This document shows positions 16,965-27,500 of a stretch of DNA of 62,277 nucleotides, in pieces; positions within the stretch are counted from its first letter, which is position 1, and the number at the start of each line of letters is the position of its first letter. Source of the stretch: Stenotrophomonas_A sp036403795 (lineage in GTDB: Bacteria; Pseudomonadota; Gammaproteobacteria; Xanthomonadales; Xanthomonadaceae). The notes beneath the pieces were generated by a model that made no database searches, was not told the origin of the DNA, and saw nothing but the letters and a program-made list of their open reading frames with translations. A program made the translations under genes and the position numbers. Location: assembly GCA_036403795.1 (NCBI GenBank), contig DASWQJ010000270.1, positions 1 to 62,277 of the forward strand, read 5' to 3'.

Positions 16965-18778
16965 TCCTTGGGCGGCAGGACGGACAAGACTTCCTCGACG
17001 GTCGTCAGGCCCTCGGCCACTTTTTCCAGGCCGGTGCGACGCAGGCTGCGCAGACCTTCGCCGCGCGCGGCACGGTTGAACCCGGCCAGGTCCATGTCGG
17101 CGCTGATCAAGCTGCGCAGCTTGGCACTGACCGGCAGCAGTTCGTACAGGCCGATCCGGCCCAGGTAGCCGGTCCGGCGACATTCCAGGCAACCCACCGG
17201 GGCGTGGGCAGCCACCACCGACGGCAGGGCCTCGCCCGGATCGCGGATCGCATCCCAATCGGCATCGTCCAGCACGTGCGGTCGTTTGCAGTGGGGACAC
17301 AGGGTGCGCACCAGGCGCTGGGCCAGCACGCCGGTGAGCGTGGAGGCCACCAGGTAATGGGGCACGCCCAGGTCGAGCAGGCGGGTGATGGCCGACGCGG
17401 CGTCGTTGGTGTGCAGGGTCGAGAGCACCAGGTGGCCGGTCAGCGAGGCCTGCACCGCCATCTGCGCGGTTTCCAGGTCGCGGATCTCGCCGATCATGAT
17501 GATGTCCGGGTCCTGGCGCAGCAGGGTGCGCACGCCGCTGGCGAAGTCCAGGTCGATGTTCTGCTGGACCTGCATCTGGTTGAACTCCGGCGAGATCATC
17601 TCGATCGGGTCTTCGACCGTGCACACGTTCACGTCCGGCGTGGCCAGGCGCTTGAGCGTGGAGTACAGCGTGGTGGTCTTGCCCGAGCCGGTCGGTCCGG
17701 TCACCAGGACGATGCCGTGCGGGCGCTGCACCAACGCCGTCCACCCGGCGGCTTCCTCCGGGCTGAAGCCCAACTGGTCGATGGACTTGAAAGCCGCGTC
17801 CGGGTCGAAGATGCGCATCACGCACTTCTCGCCGAAGGCAGTCGGCATGGTCGACAAGCGCATTTCCACTTCGCGACCGCCGGGCGAGCGGGTCTTGATG
17901 CGACCGTCCTGCGGACGGCGGCGTTCGGCCAGGTCCATGCGGCCGAGCACCTTGATGCGGCTGACCACTGCAGTCATCACCGTGGGCGGCACCTCGAACA
18001 CCTTGTGCAACACGCCGTCGATGCGGAAGCGCATGCGGCCGGTGTCGCGCCGCGGCTCCAGGTGGATGTCCGAGGCGCGCTGTTCGTAGGCGTACTGCAG
18101 CAGCCAGTCGACGATGTGGACGATGTGGTGGTCGTCGGCGTTGACGTCGCCACCGAGTTCGACGAGCTGCTCGAAACTGGGCAGGCCCACGTTCTGGTCG
18201 GCGCTGCGCACGTCGCCGTGGGCGCCGCGCACCGAACGGGTGACGCCGAAAAACTCCATCGTGTAGCGGTGCAGGTCCAGCGGATTGACCAGCACCGCGT
18301 CGATGCGGCGACGCGTGAGGTGCTGCACGTCGGCCAGCCATTCCAGCGCCAGCGGTTCGCTGGTGGCGACCAGGACGCGATCGGCATCCACGTGCAGCGG
18401 CAGGATGCGGTGGCGACGCGCGTAGGCATGCGACACCACGCCGGTGACACTGGGCACTTCCACGCGCGTGGGGTCGATGCGCAGGTAGCGCATGCCGACG
18501 CGCGTCGCCAACCATTCGGTCAGGCGCTCCAGCCCGAGTTCCCCGGCAGGCGCTACGTTGGCCCTCAACTTGAGGTTGGCCAGCAGCACCAGGGGATGGA
18601 CTTCGCTGGCGTTGCGGGCGCCCTGGGCAGAGAACTGGATGCGTTCGCGATCGTCCGGGGCGACCATCTCGTCGGCCAGCAAGGCGGCCACCACCCGTTC
18701 AAAGGCCAGCCGCCCCCGCGGCAGGGTTGCGCCCAGCTGGGCCTTCACTGCCTCGGCGGAATGCCGTTGTTCCATCAT
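16961..18778 (-). CDS. GspE/PulE-family secretion or pilus assembly ATPase (orphan)
   Basis: A 605-residue cytoplasmic ATPase. Regions in order: an N-terminal type II secretion/PilB-like domain (about 70-200), arginine-rich linker, Walker A GPTGSGKTTT (about 360), Asp box DPIEM, Walker B IIMIGEIRD (about 427), His box STLHTNDAASA, and a CPHC pair (about 492) with the second CxxC as CLEC. These are the hallmarks of GspE. No other secretin, pseudopilin or pilin gene is nearby, so its partner machinery lies elsewhere. It might serve type IV pili, a T2SS, or a separate process. Divergent from glyQ. Confidence 0.9.
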   Translation of the reverse strand: MMEQRHSAEAVKAQLGATLPRGRLAFERVVAALLADEMVAPDDRERIQFSAQGARNASEVHPLVLLANLKLRANVAPAGELGLERLTEWLATRVGMRYLRIDPTRVEVPSVTGVVSHAYARRHRILPLHVDADRVLVATSEPLALEWLADVQHLTRRRIDAVLVNPLDLHRYTMEFFGVTRSVRGAHGDVRSADQNVGLPSFEQLVELGGDVNADDHHIVHIVDWLLQYAYEQRASDIHLEPRRDTGRMRFRIDGVLHKVFEVPPTVMTAVVSRIKVLGRMDLAERRRPQDGRIKTRSPGGREVEMRLSTMPTAFGEKCVMRIFDPDAAFKSIDQLGFSPEEAAGWTALVQRPHGIVLVTGPTGSGKTTTLYSTLKRLATPDVNVCTVEDPIEMISPEFNQMQVQQNIDLDFASGVRTLLRQDPDIIMIGEIRDLETAQMAVQASLTGHLVLSTLHTNDAASAITRLLDLGVPHYLVASTLTGVLAQRLVRTLCPHCKRPHVLDDADWDAIRDPGEALPSVVAAHAPVGCLECRRTGYLGRIGLYELLPVSAKLRSLISADMDLAGFNRAARGEGLRSLRRTGLEKVAEGLTTVEEVLSVLPPKE

Positions 18779-18816
18779 GTCGTTCCCCGCCGCGGCCGGC
18801 GCCGCGGACCGGTCGC

Positions 18817-18822
18817 TATACT
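18817..18822 (+). promoter_or_regulatory. Likely -10 box of the glyQ transcript
   Basis: TATACT lies 30 bases before the glyQ ATG in otherwise very GC-rich sequence. I see no convincing -35 at 16-18 bases. The same 73-base gap must also hold the promoter of the divergent GspE-like gene. Confidence 0.5.
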
Positions 18823-18851
18823 AGCGCACCACTTCGCACGGCCCCTGCCGC

Positions 18852-19790
18852 ATGTCCAGTCTTCCGCGCGATCCGCGTGTCGCCGTCACCTTCCAGGGCC
18901 TGATCCAGACCCTCAACCAGTACTGGGCCGACCAGGGCTGCGTGTTGATCCAGCCGCTGGACCTGGAAGTGGGTGCAGGTACCTTCCACCCGGCCACCTT
19001 CCTGCGCGCGCTGGGACCGGAGCCGTGGAACGCAGCCTATGTGCAGCCTTCGCGCCGGCCCACCGACGGACGCTACGGCGAAAACCCGAACCGCCTGCAG
19101 CGCTACTACCAATACCAGGTGGCGATGAAGCCCAATCCGGACGGATTGCAGGAGCTGTACCTGGGTTCGCTCAAGGCGCTGGGCATCGATCCGCTGGTGC
19201 ACGACCTGCGTTTTGTCGAGGACAACTGGGAATCGCCCACGTTGGGGGCCTGGGGCCTGGGCTGGGAAGTCTGGCTCAACGGCATGGAGGTGACCCAGTT
19301 CACTTACTTCCAGCAAGCCGGCGGCCTGGAGTGCCGCCCGGTGCTGGGCGAGATCACCTATGGCCTGGAGCGGTTGTGCATGTACTTGCAGAACTGCGAC
19401 AACGTCTACGACCTGGTGTGGACCTATGGTCCAGATGGCACGCCGGTCACCTATGGCGATGTCTACCACCAGAACGAGGTCGAGCAGAGCGCCTACAACT
19501 TCGAACATGCCGACGTGGAAGAGTTGTTCCATCGCTTTGATGCCTGCGAGCGCGAAGCCAGGAAGCTCGTGGAACTCGGCCTGCCGCTGCCGGCCTACGA
19601 GCAAGTCACCAAGGCCAGCCATTCGTTCAACCTGCTCGATGCGCGGCGCGCCATCAGCGTGACCGAACGCCAGCGCTACATCCTGCGCGTGCGTGCGCTG
19701 GCCCAGGCAGTCGCGCAGGCCTATTACGCGCAGCGCGAGAAGCTGGGTTTTCCGGGCCTCAAGTCCGAGGTCGCGGAGCAGGCCGAATGA
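18852..19790 (+). CDS. glyQ: Glycyl-tRNA synthetase alpha subunit
   Basis: A 312-residue class II synthetase subunit carrying the active site of the bacterial alpha2beta2 GlyRS. It begins VTFQGLIQTLNQYWADQGCVLIQPLD, and QPSRRPTDGRYGENPNRLQ(Y) is the motif 2 region. Length matches the family (about 300). Its TGA overlaps the start of a GST-like gene. Confidence 0.97.
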   Translation: MSSLPRDPRVAVTFQGLIQTLNQYWADQGCVLIQPLDLEVGAGTFHPATFLRALGPEPWNAAYVQPSRRPTDGRYGENPNRLQRYYQYQVAMKPNPDGLQELYLGSLKALGIDPLVHDLRFVEDNWESPTLGAWGLGWEVWLNGMEVTQFTYFQQAGGLECRPVLGEITYGLERLCMYLQNCDNVYDLVWTYGPDGTPVTYGDVYHQNEVEQSAYNFEHADVEELFHRFDACEREARKLVELGLPLPAYEQVTKASHSFNLLDARRAISVTERQRYILRVRALAQAVAQAYYAQREKLGFPGLKSEVAEQAE

Positions 19791-20419
19791 TCCTGATCGG
19801 CATGTACGACTCCTCGTACACGCGGCGGGTGGCGATGGCGATGTCGCTGTACGGCATCGCGTTCGAGCACCGCGCCTGGTCGGTGGGTCGCGATTTCGAC
19901 CGCATTCGTGAATTCAACCCGCTGGGCCGTGCACCCACGTTGGTGCTGGACGACGGGGAAGTGCTCACCGAGTCGGCCATGATGCTGGACTATCTGGATG
20001 ACACCGTTGGCCCGGCACGTGCCTTGATGCCTGCCGGCGGTATCGCGCGCCGCGATGCGCAGCGGCTGATTGCCCTGGCGACCGGCGCGATCGACAAAGC
20101 CCTGTTGATGGTGCTCGAACGGGTGTTCCGCCCGGCCGAGCAACGCAGCGAGCTGTGGCTGTCGCGTTGCCGCACCCAGGTCGAGGGTGCCCTGCTTGAA
20201 CTGGAGCGGCACTGCGCGGCTCGCGTTGGACACGGGGCGCTGGTGGGCGAGGCGATGACCCACGCCGACATCGCCGTGGCGTGCTTTGTAACCCATCTGC
20301 GTGAATCGGTGCCGTGGGACCTGGATCCGTATCCAACCTTGCGCGCGCACGTGGACCGCCACGAAGCGCTGCCGCTGTTCCGACAGTTCTATATCCCCTT
20401 TCAAGCGCCTGCCCCATGA
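19787..20419 (+). CDS. Glutathione S-transferase family protein inside the gly operon
   Basis: A 210-residue protein with the GST fold pattern: a thioredoxin-like N-terminal domain (MILIGMYDSSYTRRVAMAMSLYGI, then APTLVLDDGEVLTESAMMLDYLD with the conserved TES glutathione-binding turn) and an all-helical C-terminal domain. It overlaps glyQ (ATGA, 19787-19790) and glyS (ATGA, 20416-20419), so it is translationally coupled to both synthetase subunits. Its substrate is unknown, and no role in glycylation is known for GSTs. Confidence 0.88.
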   Translation: MILIGMYDSSYTRRVAMAMSLYGIAFEHRAWSVGRDFDRIREFNPLGRAPTLVLDDGEVLTESAMMLDYLDDTVGPARALMPAGGIARRDAQRLIALATGAIDKALLMVLERVFRPAEQRSELWLSRCRTQVEGALLELERHCAARVGHGALVGEAMTHADIAVACFVTHLRESVPWDLDPYPTLRAHVDRHEALPLFRQFYIPFQAPAP

Positions 20420-22587
20420 ACCTCACTGCGATGGACTCCACGATGCAACCCCTGCTGATCGAACTGGGTACCGAAGAGCTGCCGGTCAAGGCGTTGCCGG
20501 GGTTGGCGCAGGCGTTCTTCGATGGCGTGATTGCCGGCCTGGACAAGCGCGGCATCGCGCACGAGCGCGGCGACGCCAAGCCGTTGTCCACCCCGCGACG
20601 GCTGGCCGTGTTGCTGCCGGGCGTGGCGCTGGAGCAGCCTGAGCAACGCAGTGAATTGCTGGGCCCGTACTTGAACGTGGCGCTGGATGCCGAGGGCCAG
20701 CCGACCAAAGCGTTGCAGGGCTTTGCCGCCAAGGCCGGCGTGGAATGGTCGGTGTTGGAGCGCCTGAGCGATGCGAAGGGCGAACGCTTCGTGCATCGTG
20801 CGCTCAAGCCGGGGGTCCGCACTGCCGAACTGCTGCCGGAGATCCTGCGCGAGGCCATCGCGGCGATGCCGATCCCCAAGCCGATGCGCTGGGGCGACCA
20901 CGATTACGCCTTCGCGCGCCCGGTGCAGTGGCTGGTGATACTGCTGGGCAAGAACGTGGTGCCGGCGCAACTGTTGGGCCTGACCTCGGACCGGATGAGC
21001 CGGGGCCATCGCTTCATGCACGACAAGCAGGTCTGGCTCAGCACGCCGACCGATTACGTCGAGTCGCTGCGCGCGGCTTTCGTGATGGTCGATCCGGCGC
21101 AGCGCCGCGCGCGCATCGTCGCCGAAGTGGAGGCCGCTGCGGCCAAGGTGGGCGCCAGCGCGCGCATCAGCGAGGACAACCTGGCCCAGGTCGTGGACCT
21201 GGTGGAATGGCCCTCGGCGGTGTTGTGCGGCTTTGAGCGCGAGTTCCTGGCGGTGCCGCAGGAAGCGCTGATCGAGACCATGGAGATCAACCAGAAGTTC
21301 TTCCCGGTGCTGGACGGTGCAGGCCGCTTGACCGAGAAGTTCATCGGCGTGGCCAACATCGAATCGCGCGACGTGACCGAGGTGGCGAAGGGTTACGAGC
21401 GGGTGATCCGTCCGCGGTTTGCCGATGCCAAGTTCTTCTTCGACGAAGATCTCAAGCAGGGCGTGGTGGCGATGGGCGCAGGCCTGAAGTCGGTGACCTA
21501 TCAGGCCCGGCTGGGCAGCGTGGCCGACAAGAGCCAGCGCGTGGCTGCGCTGGCACGCTTGATCGCGCCGCAGGTCGGCGCCGATCCGGTGCTGGCGGCG
21601 CGCGCCGCCGACCTGGCCAAGAACGATCTGCAATCGCGGATGGTTGGCGAATTTCCTGAGCTGCAGGGCATCGCCGGCCGCCATTACGCCGTGGCCGGTG
21701 GCGAGTCGCCGGAAGTGGCGCTGGCGATCGATGAGGCCTACCAGCCGCGGTTTGCCGGCGATGACATCGCGCTGTCGCCGGTGGGCAAGGTGCTGGCGAT
21801 CGCCGAGCGCGCCGATACCCTGGCAGGCGGCTTTGCCGCCGGGCTCAAGCCCACCGGCAACAAGGATCCGTTTGCATTGCGTCGCAATGCGCTCGGCCTG
21901 GCGCGCACGGTCATCGAGAGCGGCATCGACCTGGACCTGAAGGCGTTGCTGCGCACCGCCACCGACGCCGCCGTGCAGGCCATGGCGCGCCATGCGGGCG
22001 ACAAGCCGCAACCGCTGCCGGAATCGGGCGCGGTGGCCGGGGAGATCTTCGAGTTCGTGCTGGAGCGTTTGCGCGGCTATTACGCCGACAAGGGCGTGCC
22101 GACGACCCAGTTCAATGCGGTGGCGGCGCTGTTTGGCAGTGAGGCCGGCCGTGGCGTCGGTCCGGTGGCCGAGCGCGGCTCGCTGTACGATTTTGATCGC
22201 CGCATCGACGCGATCGGTACCTTTGCCGCCCTGCCGGAAGCCGAGGCGCTGGCGGCCGCGAACAAGCGCATCCGCAACATATTGCGCAAGGCCGACGGGG
22301 TGATTGCCCCGGACGTGGACCACGCGTTGCTGCGCGAGCCAGCCGAGCAGGCCCTGGCCGAGGCGGTGGAAGCGGCCATCGGCGATACCGATGCGGCGCT
22401 GCACCGCCACGACTACGTCGCGGTACTGGCCCGGCTGGCATTGCTGCGCACGCAGGTCGATGCGTTCTTCGAAGCTGTCATGGTCAACGCCGAGGATCCG
22501 GCGTTGCGCGGCAATCGCCTGTCGCTGCTGCAGCGGCTGGGCGATCGCTTGGGCAGCGTTGCGGCGATCGAGCACTTGTCGGCCTGA
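20416..22587 (+). CDS. glyS: Glycyl-tRNA synthetase beta subunit
   Basis: A 723-residue beta subunit needed for tRNA binding and activity of GlyRS. The family N-terminus LLIELGTEELPVKALPGLA is clear. The segment FADAKFFFDEDLKQG and a C-terminal anticodon-binding domain (about 600-700) follow. In-frame ATGs at 20416, 20431 and 20443 are all possible; I chose 20416 because it makes the ATGA overlap with the GST gene. Length fits the family (about 690-720). Confidence 0.95.
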   Translation: MNLTAMDSTMQPLLIELGTEELPVKALPGLAQAFFDGVIAGLDKRGIAHERGDAKPLSTPRRLAVLLPGVALEQPEQRSELLGPYLNVALDAEGQPTKALQGFAAKAGVEWSVLERLSDAKGERFVHRALKPGVRTAELLPEILREAIAAMPIPKPMRWGDHDYAFARPVQWLVILLGKNVVPAQLLGLTSDRMSRGHRFMHDKQVWLSTPTDYVESLRAAFVMVDPAQRRARIVAEVEAAAAKVGASARISEDNLAQVVDLVEWPSAVLCGFEREFLAVPQEALIETMEINQKFFPVLDGAGRLTEKFIGVANIESRDVTEVAKGYERVIRPRFADAKFFFDEDLKQGVVAMGAGLKSVTYQARLGSVADKSQRVAALARLIAPQVGADPVLAARAADLAKNDLQSRMVGEFPELQGIAGRHYAVAGGESPEVALAIDEAYQPRFAGDDIALSPVGKVLAIAERADTLAGGFAAGLKPTGNKDPFALRRNALGLARTVIESGIDLDLKALLRTATDAAVQAMARHAGDKPQPLPESGAVAGEIFEFVLERLRGYYADKGVPTTQFNAVAALFGSEAGRGVGPVAERGSLYDFDRRIDAIGTFAALPEAEALAAANKRIRNILRKADGVIAPDVDHALLREPAEQALAEAVEAAIGDTDAALHRHDYVAVLARLALLRTQVDAFFEAVMVNAEDPALRGNRLSLLQRLGDRLGSVAAIEHLSA

Positions 22588-22756
22588 GGCACGCGCCCGG
22601 CGGCCGGTGCCGTGTTGCACCGGGTCGCAGGCCGACAGCGTGGTCGCTCACGTGGCCGCGGGCGCGCGCGCAGAGGCCTGCGGGCCGCCCTATCGCGGGG
22701 CGGATCGAACCGCTCTTAACGGGTCCTTCTTCCGGTGGCGGTATATCCTCGCTGGC

Positions 22757-24538
22757 ATGCGTCTGACTCCTTCGGTTTTCCTCGCGACGATCCTGCTGTG
22801 TGCGGTGGCCCTGCCCGCGTGGGCGCGCGCCACCCTCGACAAGGTGCAGATCGAAGGCCTGGACAAGGGCGCCGACGCCGACATGATCGAGAACCTGGAG
22901 GTCTCGCTGTCGCTCTATCAATCGATCGGCAAGGTGCAGGGCGAATCCAGGCTTGAGTACTTGCTGGCGCAGACCCAGCGGCAGGCACGCCGCGCGCTGG
23001 AGCCGTTCGGCTACTACTCGCCGACGATCCGCATCGATACCCCGCGCACCGACGACCACCTGACCGTGATCATCCACGTGGACAAGGGGCAGCCGGTCCG
23101 GGTGCGCCAGTCCAACATCGAAATGCTGGGCTGGGCCGAGGACGACCAATACCTGCAGCGCGACCTGGCCCAGTTCCAGCCGGCCAAGGGCGCGGTACTC
23201 AATCATCCGCAGTACGAAGCCAGCAAGATTCGCATTACCCGCCGCCTGGCCGAGCGTGGCTATTTCGATGCGGACTTCACCCGCCGTCGGGTCGAGGTCA
23301 CGCGAGCCGATTTTGCCGCCGACATCGACCTGGGCTGGGACAGCGGTCGCCGTTACGACATGGGCCCGGTGCGCTTCAATTTCGATTACTTCGAGCCTGG
23401 CCTGTTCGACCCCCTGGTCTATTGGGAAGAGGGCAGCTACTACCACGAAGGCAAGCTGGATCGCCTGCGCGAATCACTGACCAAGCTCGACTACTTCAGC
23501 ACGATCGATATCCAGCCCAAGCCCGAAGAAGCCGATGCCGACGGGCGCGTGCCGATCGACGTCAGGCTTGAGCGCGCCAAGCGCACGATCTATACCGCTG
23601 GCCTGAGCTATGGCAGTGAGAGCGGGGCCGGCGTGCGCGGCGGCCTTCAGCGGCGCTATGTGAACTCGCGCGGGCACAAGATGAACACGCAGCTGGACTA
23701 TGCGCAGAAGCGCAAGAGCCTGGCGAGCAGCTACAGCATCCCCGCGTTCGGGTGGCTGGATGGCTGGTACACGTTTTCCGGCGCGCTCTACGATGAGCAG
23801 ACGGACTACATCGACTTGCGCAACGTCAAGTTCAGCGCCGCGCGCAGCGGCGAGATCAACGAGCGCTGGACCGCCATTGCCTCCATCAACGCATTGCGCG
23901 AGCGCTGGCGCTACAACACCAATGATCAGCCCGATGCGTTCTACCAGTACGCGACGTTTGTCTATCCGCAGCTGGACGCCAACTACGTCAACGTTGACGA
24001 CCGTCTGTTTCCGCGGCGGGGTATCGCGGCGAAGACGTTCGTGCGTGGCGGGATCGAGGGCGTCGGTTCGGAAACCAGTTTTGCGCAGGCGTACGCGCAG
24101 TTGTTCTGGTTCCATGGCGTGGGCGCGAGCGACCGCTTCATCCTGCGTGGCGAAGCCGGCACCACCTGGACCGGCGACCTGGTCTCGATGCCGCCGAGCC
24201 TGCGTTTTTTCGCCGGCGGCGACAACAGCATTCGTGGGTACGCCTTTCGTGAAGTCGGCCCGCGTACGCCGCCGCCAGACAAGTACGCGCTGGGCGCCAA
24301 GAACGTGCTGACCGCCAGCGCCGAGTACGAACGCTATTTCAGCGGCGGGCCCTGGGGCGCGGCGGTGTTCGTGGATACCGGTAGTGCATTCGACAACAGT
24401 CCGGACATCCACACCGGCATCGGCGTGGGCCTGCGCTGGAGATCGCCGGTCGGACCAGTCCGCGTGGACGTGGCCCACGGCCTGGACGATCCGGATTCGC
24501 AATTCGAGCTGTACATCAACATCGGAGCGAACCTGTGA
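22757..24538 (+). CDS. tamA: Translocation and assembly module outer-membrane component TamA
   Basis: A 593-residue Omp85-superfamily protein. After a signal peptide (about 1-23, ending PAWARA) come POTRA domains (about 25-260) and a C-terminal 16-strand barrel with the Omp85 motif GGDNSIRGYAFREVGP, in which the RGY of loop L6 is diagnostic. With TamB it assembles outer-membrane proteins or moves lipids to the outer membrane. It is followed by tamB with a GTGA overlap. Preceded by 169 bases without a gene, in which TATATC (22742-22747) is a possible -10. Confidence 0.94.
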   Translation: MRLTPSVFLATILLCAVALPAWARATLDKVQIEGLDKGADADMIENLEVSLSLYQSIGKVQGESRLEYLLAQTQRQARRALEPFGYYSPTIRIDTPRTDDHLTVIIHVDKGQPVRVRQSNIEMLGWAEDDQYLQRDLAQFQPAKGAVLNHPQYEASKIRITRRLAERGYFDADFTRRRVEVTRADFAADIDLGWDSGRRYDMGPVRFNFDYFEPGLFDPLVYWEEGSYYHEGKLDRLRESLTKLDYFSTIDIQPKPEEADADGRVPIDVRLERAKRTIYTAGLSYGSESGAGVRGGLQRRYVNSRGHKMNTQLDYAQKRKSLASSYSIPAFGWLDGWYTFSGALYDEQTDYIDLRNVKFSAARSGEINERWTAIASINALRERWRYNTNDQPDAFYQYATFVYPQLDANYVNVDDRLFPRRGIAAKTFVRGGIEGVGSETSFAQAYAQLFWFHGVGASDRFILRGEAGTTWTGDLVSMPPSLRFFAGGDNSIRGYAFREVGPRTPPPDKYALGAKNVLTASAEYERYFSGGPWGAAVFVDTGSAFDNSPDIHTGIGVGLRWRSPVGPVRVDVAHGLDDPDSQFELYINIGANL

Positions 24539-27500
24539 GCGCGCCCGGCCCTGCAGTCGCGCCGCCGCGCCCCCGCTTCTATCGGCGCCGCGGTTTCTGG
24601 GTCGGGTCCGGGCTGACCGTGGTCGGCGTGGCGTTGCTGCTGTTGCTGGCGGTGTATTGGCTGCTGCAATCGGTGGCCGGTCGCGATGTGCTGCTGGCGC
24701 AGGTGATAGCGCGCCTGCCCGCAGGGGCCACTTTTACCTGGAAGGAAGTGGATGGTCCGCTGGCCGGCCCCCTGACGTTGCGTGGGGTGGATTTCCGCTA
24801 CCAGGACTATCACTTCACCGCCGAACGGGTGTACCTGGATCCGGACATCCGCCCCCTGCTGGGCCGCAAGTTGCGACTGGATGCCCTGCAGATCAGCCAT
24901 GCGACCTTGAACCTGGCCAAGAGCGAAGCGCCGTTCGAGTTGCCGCGCTGGCCCGATTCGTTGCCGGCCATCGAGATGCCTCTGGCGATCCAGGCCGATA
25001 CCATCGAGGTGGATCAGCTGCGGGTGACCCAGTCGCAACAACCGCTGATCGATCTGCATCGCATTCGCGGCGGGCTGGAGATGGCCAACGGCGAGTTGCG
25101 GACCCGCCAACTGGTGGTGGACAGCGACCGTGGCGACTTCCGCCTGGACGGTGACTACGTGCCGCGCCAGGACTACAAGACCCACCTGGTGGCCAGCGCC
25201 GTGTTGCCGGCTCCGCGAGGGCGCACGCCGGCGAGCTTCGGCCTGGTGGCGCGTGGTGATCTGGCAAAGATGGAAGTGGCGATCGCCGGCCGCGCGCCTG
25301 CGCCGCTGCGCGCCAGCCTGGTGTTCAGTGGGCGCGAGGATCCGACGTGGGCGTTCAAGGCGGCAACTGAATCGCTCGACCCGGCGCTGTTGATGGGCGC
25401 TGCCGGCATCGTCGATCCGGAACCGGCCACGCCGGTGGCCTTCGACCTGGTGGCAGACGGCAGGGGCGGCACCGCCAGCGTGCACGGCAAGCTGAGCCAG
25501 GGCGATCGCGCGATCGTGCTGCAGCCCTCGCGACTGTCCTTGAAGAATCAGGTGGTGACCGCGGCGCCGTTGGTGGTGGATGCCTTTGGCGGTCGCGTGC
25601 GGCTGCGTGGCAGCGCGGACTTCCGCGATGCCGAGAACGCCTCGTTCCGCTTTGGTGCCTACGCCAGGGACCTGACTTTCATACCCGCGCCAGACCCCAC
25701 CACGCCGCAGGCTCAACAAGTGCCGGTGCAGCTGCGCGAAGCGCGCCTGGGCCTGGCAGGCACCTTGAAGGCCTGGGCTGCATTCGGCAACGCGCAGCTC
25801 GAGCGCGACGCGCAAAAGGCGGCGGTGGAATTCGACGTCCGCGGCAACCAGGCCAGTGCCCAGTTGCGCCATGTCGAAGCCAAGACCCCCGGTGGCGTAT
25901 TGGCCGTGACCGGCGAGGTGGGCTGGCAGCCGCAGCTGTCCTGGGATGTGGCGACCGAGCTGTCGCAGTTCGATCCCGGCTATTTCGTGCCGGGCTGGGA
26001 CGGGCGGCTTTCCGGTCGGATCGCGTCGAAGGGTCGGCAACGCCCGCCCCAAGCCAACGGTGCCCCCGGCGAATACGAGGCCACCGCCGAGATTGCGTCC
26101 TTGCGCGGCCAGCTGCGCCAGCGTGCCATCAACGCCCGAGGCCGCGTTGCATTGCAGGGTCATCAAGGCGAAGGCGAGGTGACCCTTGCCATCGGCAACA
26201 GCCGGATCTCCGCACGTGGCAGCGTGGGAGATCGCCTGGATGTGGCCGCCCAATTGCAGCCACTGCAGCTGGACGACCTGCTGCCTGGCGCCGCCGGCAC
26301 GCTGCGTGGCAACGTGCAATTGCGGGGTCGGCGCGATGCACCGGACATCAACGCCGATCTCACCGGCAGCGGGCTGCGCTGGAACGACTATGCGGCCGAC
26401 ACCTTGTCGCTGCGCGGCCAGTTGCCGTGGCGCGGTGGCAGCGGTTCGCTCACGTTGCAGGCCAGCCAGGTCAGCATGGGCATGGCACTGGATACCGTGC
26501 AGGTGCAGGCGCAGGGCACGGTCGAAGACCTGCGCGTGCAGGCCGAACTGCGCAACGAGATGGCGGCACTGACGCTGCAGGGTGACTCGCGTCGCACCGG
26601 GAATCGCTGGCAAGGCAATCTGTCCACGCTGCGCATCGTGCCGGCCAAGGGCAACACCTGGGCGCTGCGCCAGCCGGTGCAATACACCCTCAACGGACCG
26701 GCTTTCACCGTGTCCAACGCATGCCTGGCCGCGGTGGGCAGCGGTGGTGCGCTGTGCGTCACCGCCAACTGGCCACGCGAAGGCCTCACGGTGCACAGCG
26801 AGGCTTTGCCGCTGACCCTGATCCAACCGTGGCTGCCGCCGAACGAAGGTCGCCAGCTGCATCTGCGCGGCGAAGTGACCATCGATGGAAACATCCGGCC
26901 GCGCGGCAATGCCTGGGACGGCAGCTTCAAGGTCGCTTCGCTGGAAGGCGGCATCCGCCTGGGCGACAACAGCCGGGGCGAGGTGGTCCGCTATGACCAC
27001 TTCAGCATGACCGCCGAACTGGATCCCCAGAACATCCGGGCCTACCTGGGCATCGGCTTCCAGGGCAATGGCTTCGTCGACGCACGCTTCAACACCGGTT
27101 GGGATGCCTACGCGCCGCTCAATGGCGAGCTTTACCTCAACATGTCGCGGCTGTCGTGGTTGCAGCTCTTCGTGGCGGACCTGGTGCAGCCCAAGGGCCA
27201 GATCGAGGGCCACGTGAGCTTGCGCGGTACGCGCAGCCAGCCGCTGCTCGGCGGCGAGGCGACGTTGCGCGACTTCACCGGTGAATACCCTTCGATGGGG
27301 CTGACGCTGACCGATGGGCAGGGACGCTTCAGCGCGCAGCCGGACGGCTCGGCCAGGATCGTCGCGCAGGTGCGCTCAGGCGAAGGCACGCTCAACGTCG
27401 ACGGTGACCTGTCGTGGTACGGCGAGCGCACGCCGTTGCAGCTCAACATCCGCGGCGAGCGGGTGTTGCTGTACAACACCGCGGAACTGCGGGTGGTGGC

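Noticed and set aside
24334..27213. 959-codon minus-strand frame across tamB
   Set aside because: Antisense shadow; sense strand encodes a recognisable TamB.
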